NCBI GenBank assembly: GCA_900553035.1
Contig: USCC01000021.1
Span: forward strand, 1-26,444
Length of the DNA: 26,444 nucleotides
Reading direction: 5' to 3'
Source of the DNA: an uncultured Rhodospirillaceae bacterium
GTDB lineage: Bacteria > Pseudomonadota > Alphaproteobacteria > CAAGCB01 > CAG-977
The position numbers were made by a program, and so were the translations under genes. Of the stretch, positions 23,498-26,444 are shown piece by piece. The number at the start of each line of letters is the position of its first letter. Position 1 is the first letter of the stretch. The notes beneath the pieces were generated by a model. That model worked only from the letters and a program-made list of their open reading frames with translations. It was not told where the DNA came from and did no database searches.

Positions 23498-23506
23498 CGG
23501 TTTCCG

Positions 23507-24178
23507 CTATTTTCGGAACCAGTTCGATATGTCGTTTTCCGGCGGTGGCGGCGGTTCGGAAGAATCGGCCCGGCTTTCCTTCCCGGCGGCGGGAACGGTT
23601 TTTGCGGTTTTCTGTTTCTCCTGCCGAATGATTTCCCGGATCTGCGCCTTGATAAGCGGGCCGTCCCATTCCGCCATGCCCCGAAGACGACCCAGCTCCT
23701 GTCCCTCGCCGTCGATCAGGAGCGTCGTCGGCAAGCCGCGGATATCCGCCGCCATTGAAAAGGCCGCGTTCGAATCGCTGTATGCCTTCAGATTTTTGAT
23801 TCCCCTCCGGGTCCAGAACGCACGGACGGCCGAAGGCGTTTCCGTCCCCGAAGACAAAGTGAGAACCTCGAATTTAAGGCCGCCCATGTCCTTCTGAAGG
23901 CGGTCAAGCATCGGCAGTTCAATCACACACTGCGCGCACGCTGTTGACCAGATATTGACCAGAAGGACTTTGCCGCGGAAATCCTGAAGCGAACGGCGTT
24001 CCCCCTTTTCATCGGCAAAAAACGCCGCCGGCGCGGGACGGGGATAGGAATGCAGGCGGAAGGTTTCAGGAACATCAACGCCTTTGACGCGTACATTTCC
24101 TCCCTGAACTGCCGAAACGCGCAAAATCAGGAAGACAAACAATGTAAAGACTGTTATTGTGCGTAGGGTAAAACTCAT
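23507..24178 (-). CDS. TlpA-like thiol:disulfide oxidoreductase
   Basis: Membrane-anchored or secreted thioredoxin-fold protein, 223 residues. The N-terminus has a hydrophobic segment (about 7-24) for export or anchoring. The thioredoxin motif is C81-A-Q-C84 in NIWSTACAQC, where most TlpA proteins have WATWCxPC, so the Trp before the first cysteine is Ala. The cis-proline is P150 (GLPTT). The last 35 residues are Pro/Glu/Lys-rich and probably disordered. TlpA family members act in the periplasm as reductases for cytochrome maturation or for other thiols. Divergent from lptM-lysA, as is common for tlpA in alphaproteobacteria. Confidence 0.87.
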   Translation of the reverse strand: MSFTLRTITVFTLFVFLILRVSAVQGGNVRVKGVDVPETFRLHSYPRPAPAAFFADEKGERRSLQDFRGKVLLVNIWSTACAQCVIELPMLDRLQKDMGGLKFEVLTLSSGTETPSAVRAFWTRRGIKNLKAYSDSNAAFSMAADIRGLPTTLLIDGEGQELGRLRGMAEWDGPLIKAQIREIIRQEKQKTAKTVPAAGKESRADSSEPPPPPENDISNWFRK

Positions 24179-24253
24179 AAATCGCTGCCGGGTTCCGTCG
24201 GAAAAAACGGTTTTCAGTTTACACGTTTTCGTCGGTTCCCGTAAGGAGTAAAT

Positions 24254-24454
24254 ATGAAAAAAGTTCTGCTGATTGTTTTCAGCGCTCTGATGCTGACGGC
24301 CTGCGGTAAAAGGGGCAATCCCGAATTTCCGCCGGGGACTCTCTATCCCCGGCAGTATCCGGCACCGCGCATGCCCGCGCCGCCGCCGCCCCCGCCCGAA
24401 ACGCCGGACGCTGAAACGATTTTGGATATTCAGGAAACATTAATATCGGAATAA
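24254..24454 (+). CDS. lptM: LptM-like small lipoprotein
   Basis: A 66-residue lipoprotein with a signal peptide and lipobox LTAC (C17) followed by GKRGNPEFPPG, like the start of LptM/YifL (ACGxKGPLYxP), and then a proline-rich tail (seven prolines in a row around residue 45). LptM helps LptD maturation and LPS transport at the outer membrane. The ATG has a strong TAAGGAGT. It precedes lysA by 5 bases, the order known in many Proteobacteria. The name rests on the lipobox context and on lysA; the sequence is too short for certainty. Confidence 0.75.
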   Translation: MKKVLLIVFSALMLTACGKRGNPEFPPGTLYPRQYPAPRMPAPPPPPPETPDAETILDIQETLISE

Positions 24455-24459
24455 AAAAG

Positions 24460-25722
24460 ATGACGACTTTTCATTACGAAAACAAAGAACTCTACATTGA
24501 AGACGTCCCCGTCGAAAAAATAGCGGAGGAAGTCGGAACGCCGTTTTACTGTTATTCGGAAACAAAAATCCGCGAACAATACGGACACTTCGCCGCCGCC
24601 GTATCCGATTTACGGGCGACAATATGCTTTGCGGTCAAGGCAAACGCCAACATCGCGGTTCTGAAAACCCTTGCCGCCATGGGTGCCGGCGCGGATATCG
24701 TCTCGGGCGGAGAACTCCTTCTGGCACGCATGGCCGGAATTCCGGCGAATAAAATCGTGTTCTCCGGAGTCGGAAAAACGGAGGATGAACTGATGCTGGC
24801 CGTCCGCGAAGGCATCAAGCAGGTCAACATCGAATCCGAAGCCGAAGCGGTCATGCTGAACGAAATTGCATCGATTGAAGGCAAAAGAGTCAATGTCGCC
24901 CTGCGCGTTAATCCCGATGTTGACGCCCGTACGCATGAAAAGATGACGACCGGAAAAAAGGAAAACAAGTTCGGCATTGAATGGAACGACGTCATCCCGC
25001 TGTATAAAATGATCTGCCGTCTGAAAGGGCTGCATGTTTCGGGTATTGACGTCCATATCGGCGCTCAGATGACAGCCCTGGAACCGATGCGCGAAGCCTT
25101 TCAGAAGCTGGCCGACATGATTCACGAACTGAACCGCATCGGGCTGGAAATCCGGACGATTGATGTCGGCGGCGGCCTGGGGATTGCTTACCGGGAATCC
25201 GATACCCCGCCCGGCGTTACGGAATATATCGATGTGCTGAAGGAAACACTCGGCACGTTCAATTGCGAATTCATCTTTGAACCGGGGCGCTATCTGGTGG
25301 CGGAAGCGGGCTTTCTGATTACAAAGGTTCTTTATCTGAAAAAAGCCCAGGAAAAAATGTTCGCCGTCGTTGATGCCGGCATGAACGACCTGATCCGCCC
25401 CGCGCTGTATGATGCCTGGCACGACATCATCCCCGTCACCGAACCGGGAACCGTGCGCCGAAGAGCCTACACGGTTGTCGGCCCGATTTGTGAAAGCAGT
25501 GATGTGTTTGCGAAAAACAGGCCTCTTCATTTCCTCCGGGAAGGAAGCCTGGTTGCGCTGCGGGACGCGGGAGCATACGGGACGACAATGTCGTCGAACT
25601 ACAACATGCGGCCGCTGGTTCCCGAAGTTCTGGTGAAAGGCAACCGTTACGCCGTCGTCCGCCAAAGACAGTCGTTCGAGGATCTTATTGCGCTTCAGTC
25701 GCCGGCGCCGTGGCAGGAATAA
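24460..25722 (+). CDS. lysA: Diaminopimelate decarboxylase
   Basis: PLP enzyme for the last step of lysine synthesis, meso-diaminopimelate to L-lysine and CO2, cytosol. At 420 residues it has the usual length. The PLP lysine is K60 in CFAVKANANIAVLKTL. GGGLGIAY, FEPGRYLVAEAG (phosphate binding) and GPICESSDVFAKNR (catalytic cysteine from the other subunit) are all in order, as is DAGAYGTTMSSNYN near the C-terminus. Start ATG lies 5 bases after the lptM stop, so the pair is an operon. The last 38 bases overlap the end of the convergent gene. Confidence 0.97.
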   Translation: MTTFHYENKELYIEDVPVEKIAEEVGTPFYCYSETKIREQYGHFAAAVSDLRATICFAVKANANIAVLKTLAAMGAGADIVSGGELLLARMAGIPANKIVFSGVGKTEDELMLAVREGIKQVNIESEAEAVMLNEIASIEGKRVNVALRVNPDVDARTHEKMTTGKKENKFGIEWNDVIPLYKMICRLKGLHVSGIDVHIGAQMTALEPMREAFQKLADMIHELNRIGLEIRTIDVGGGLGIAYRESDTPPGVTEYIDVLKETLGTFNCEFIFEPGRYLVAEAGFLITKVLYLKKAQEKMFAVVDAGMNDLIRPALYDAWHDIIPVTEPGTVRRRAYTVVGPICESSDVFAKNRPLHFLREGSLVALRDAGAYGTTMSSNYNMRPLVPEVLVKGNRYAVVRQRQSFEDLIALQSPAPWQE

Positions 25723-26320
25723 GCTTTTCCGCCGACGAGACGGCAAAGGCGTCCCCTTTCTCCGGTTCCGCCGGCACATCCGCCGATTCCTTTTCGGAGA
25801 CCGGATTTTCGGGCATCTTCGGATAGACAGGCATGCCTTCCTCGGGGGAACGGTTCTTCGTCCCGTTTGAGGGCGGCAGCGGTTCAACCTTCTTGTTCAG
25901 AATCCTGTTTTCCGAATCGGGAATTTCCTTCGGCGGAACAGGGAAAGGTGTTTCGCTCAGCTGAACGGCTTCCAGGACCAGCTCAACCTTTGAGGCGTTT
26001 GCGGGCGGACGTTCAACGCGCAGGTCAAACGTTCCCGTCTTTCCGGCGGGAAGAACCCGCAGGGGTGAAGCGACTTCCATGTCCAGAATGTTGCGTTCCC
26101 GGGAATCAAAGAATTTGATTTTAAACGTATTCAGCTTTGCAAATTTATCCGATTCATTATGCAACGCGGCATGCATGATCAGATAACGGCGGTAATCCTG
26201 TTCAATGAATTCATAACTGACCGCCTGAAAAGTCAGGGGAACGGAAGGGGTTTTATGGAAAAAGAGCAGGTAGATCGCCCCGAACAGGCAGATAATGCTC
26301 AGGAAATAAAGCGGTTTCAC
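25685..26320 (-). CDS. Unknown membrane-anchored protein
   Basis: A 211-residue protein from a GTG at 26320. It has one N-terminal membrane segment (about residues 3-20, LYFLSIICLFGAIYLLFF), then a soluble beta-rich domain (about 28-118: FQAVSYEFIEQDYRRYLIMHAALHN style), and a Pro/Glu/Ala-rich tail. The domain resembles by eye the DUF3426-type regions after the anchor of zinc-ribbon proteins, a weak likeness. The frame stays open and protein-like from 26401 down to 26320 but has no ATG, GTG or TTG in that part; the real start may be further up or use another codon. Its 3' end overlaps lysA convergently by 38 bp. Confidence 0.68.
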   Translation of the reverse strand: MKPLYFLSIICLFGAIYLLFFHKTPSVPLTFQAVSYEFIEQDYRRYLIMHAALHNESDKFAKLNTFKIKFFDSRERNILDMEVASPLRVLPAGKTGTFDLRVERPPANASKVELVLEAVQLSETPFPVPPKEIPDSENRILNKKVEPLPPSNGTKNRSPEEGMPVYPKMPENPVSEKESADVPAEPEKGDAFAVSSAEKLIPATAPATEAQ

Positions 26321-26444
26321 CCATGCCAGATACCCCGGAACCGTCTTTTTTTCGGGTTCGCGGAAAACGCCGTCGAAAGCCGGGATTTTAAAATCGGCGG
26401 ATCAACGGAAGACAAACGGTCTATACTGCAACAACAGGTTACAT

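Noticed and set aside
24610..25887. Minus-strand open frame of 425 codons opposite lysA
   Set aside because: Antisense to lysA, with biased composition and no motif.

Overview
This 26.4 kb window looks like chromosomal sequence from an alphaproteobacterium with a moderately high GC content. The assignment is inferred from three things: the lptM-lysA pair next to a divergent TlpA-like gene, the alphaproteobacterial look of gap and pgk, and an E. coli-type gpt. No rRNA, tRNA, IS element, integrase or CRISPR array was found. About 20 protein genes are supported; both window edges cut into or lie close to genes.

Left part (1-6.7 kb, all minus strand): an unknown gene running off the left edge with a 15-bp tandem repeat (peptide NDQQQ), pgk, gap, an aldo/keto reductase, and a large unknown protein with an HELGH zinc-peptidase motif. 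Each is separated by hairpin terminators or promoter-like sequence, including a good terminator between gap and pgk.

Middle-left (6.9-12.6 kb, plus strand): a cytosolic 5'-nucleotidase-family protein, a ClC-type chloride transporter or channel, a glutamate-transporter-fold symporter with an altered substrate-binding residue, an RDD-family membrane protein behind a perfect LacI/CcpA-type palindrome, and an unknown soluble protein.

Middle (12.7-16.4 kb, minus strand): a two-gene type IVb (thin-pilus) locus, a PilV-like tip adhesin prepilin of 962 residues followed by a PilM-like protein. A PilT/DotB-like ATPase stands alone at 21.6 kb and may belong to the same machine.

Zinc block (16.6-21.6 kb): a divergent pair of tightly coupled operons shares one intergenic region that holds a Zur-box-like sequence. 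Rightward: zur-znuC-znuB. Leftward: znuA, then a secreted MEMO-AMMECR1 fusion, then mutT. Nearly all genes overlap by 4 bp (ATGA), so the MEMO-AMMECR1 fusion is physically locked into a zinc-uptake operon. This is the most interesting feature of the window: the AMMECR1/MEMO pair has no settled function, and here it appears to be exported, fused, and co-expressed with the periplasmic zinc-binding protein.

Right part (22.6-26.4 kb): gpt and a TlpA-like thioredoxin on the minus strand, lptM-lysA on the plus strand, and a convergent membrane-anchored unknown protein whose 3' end overlaps lysA and whose true start is unclear.
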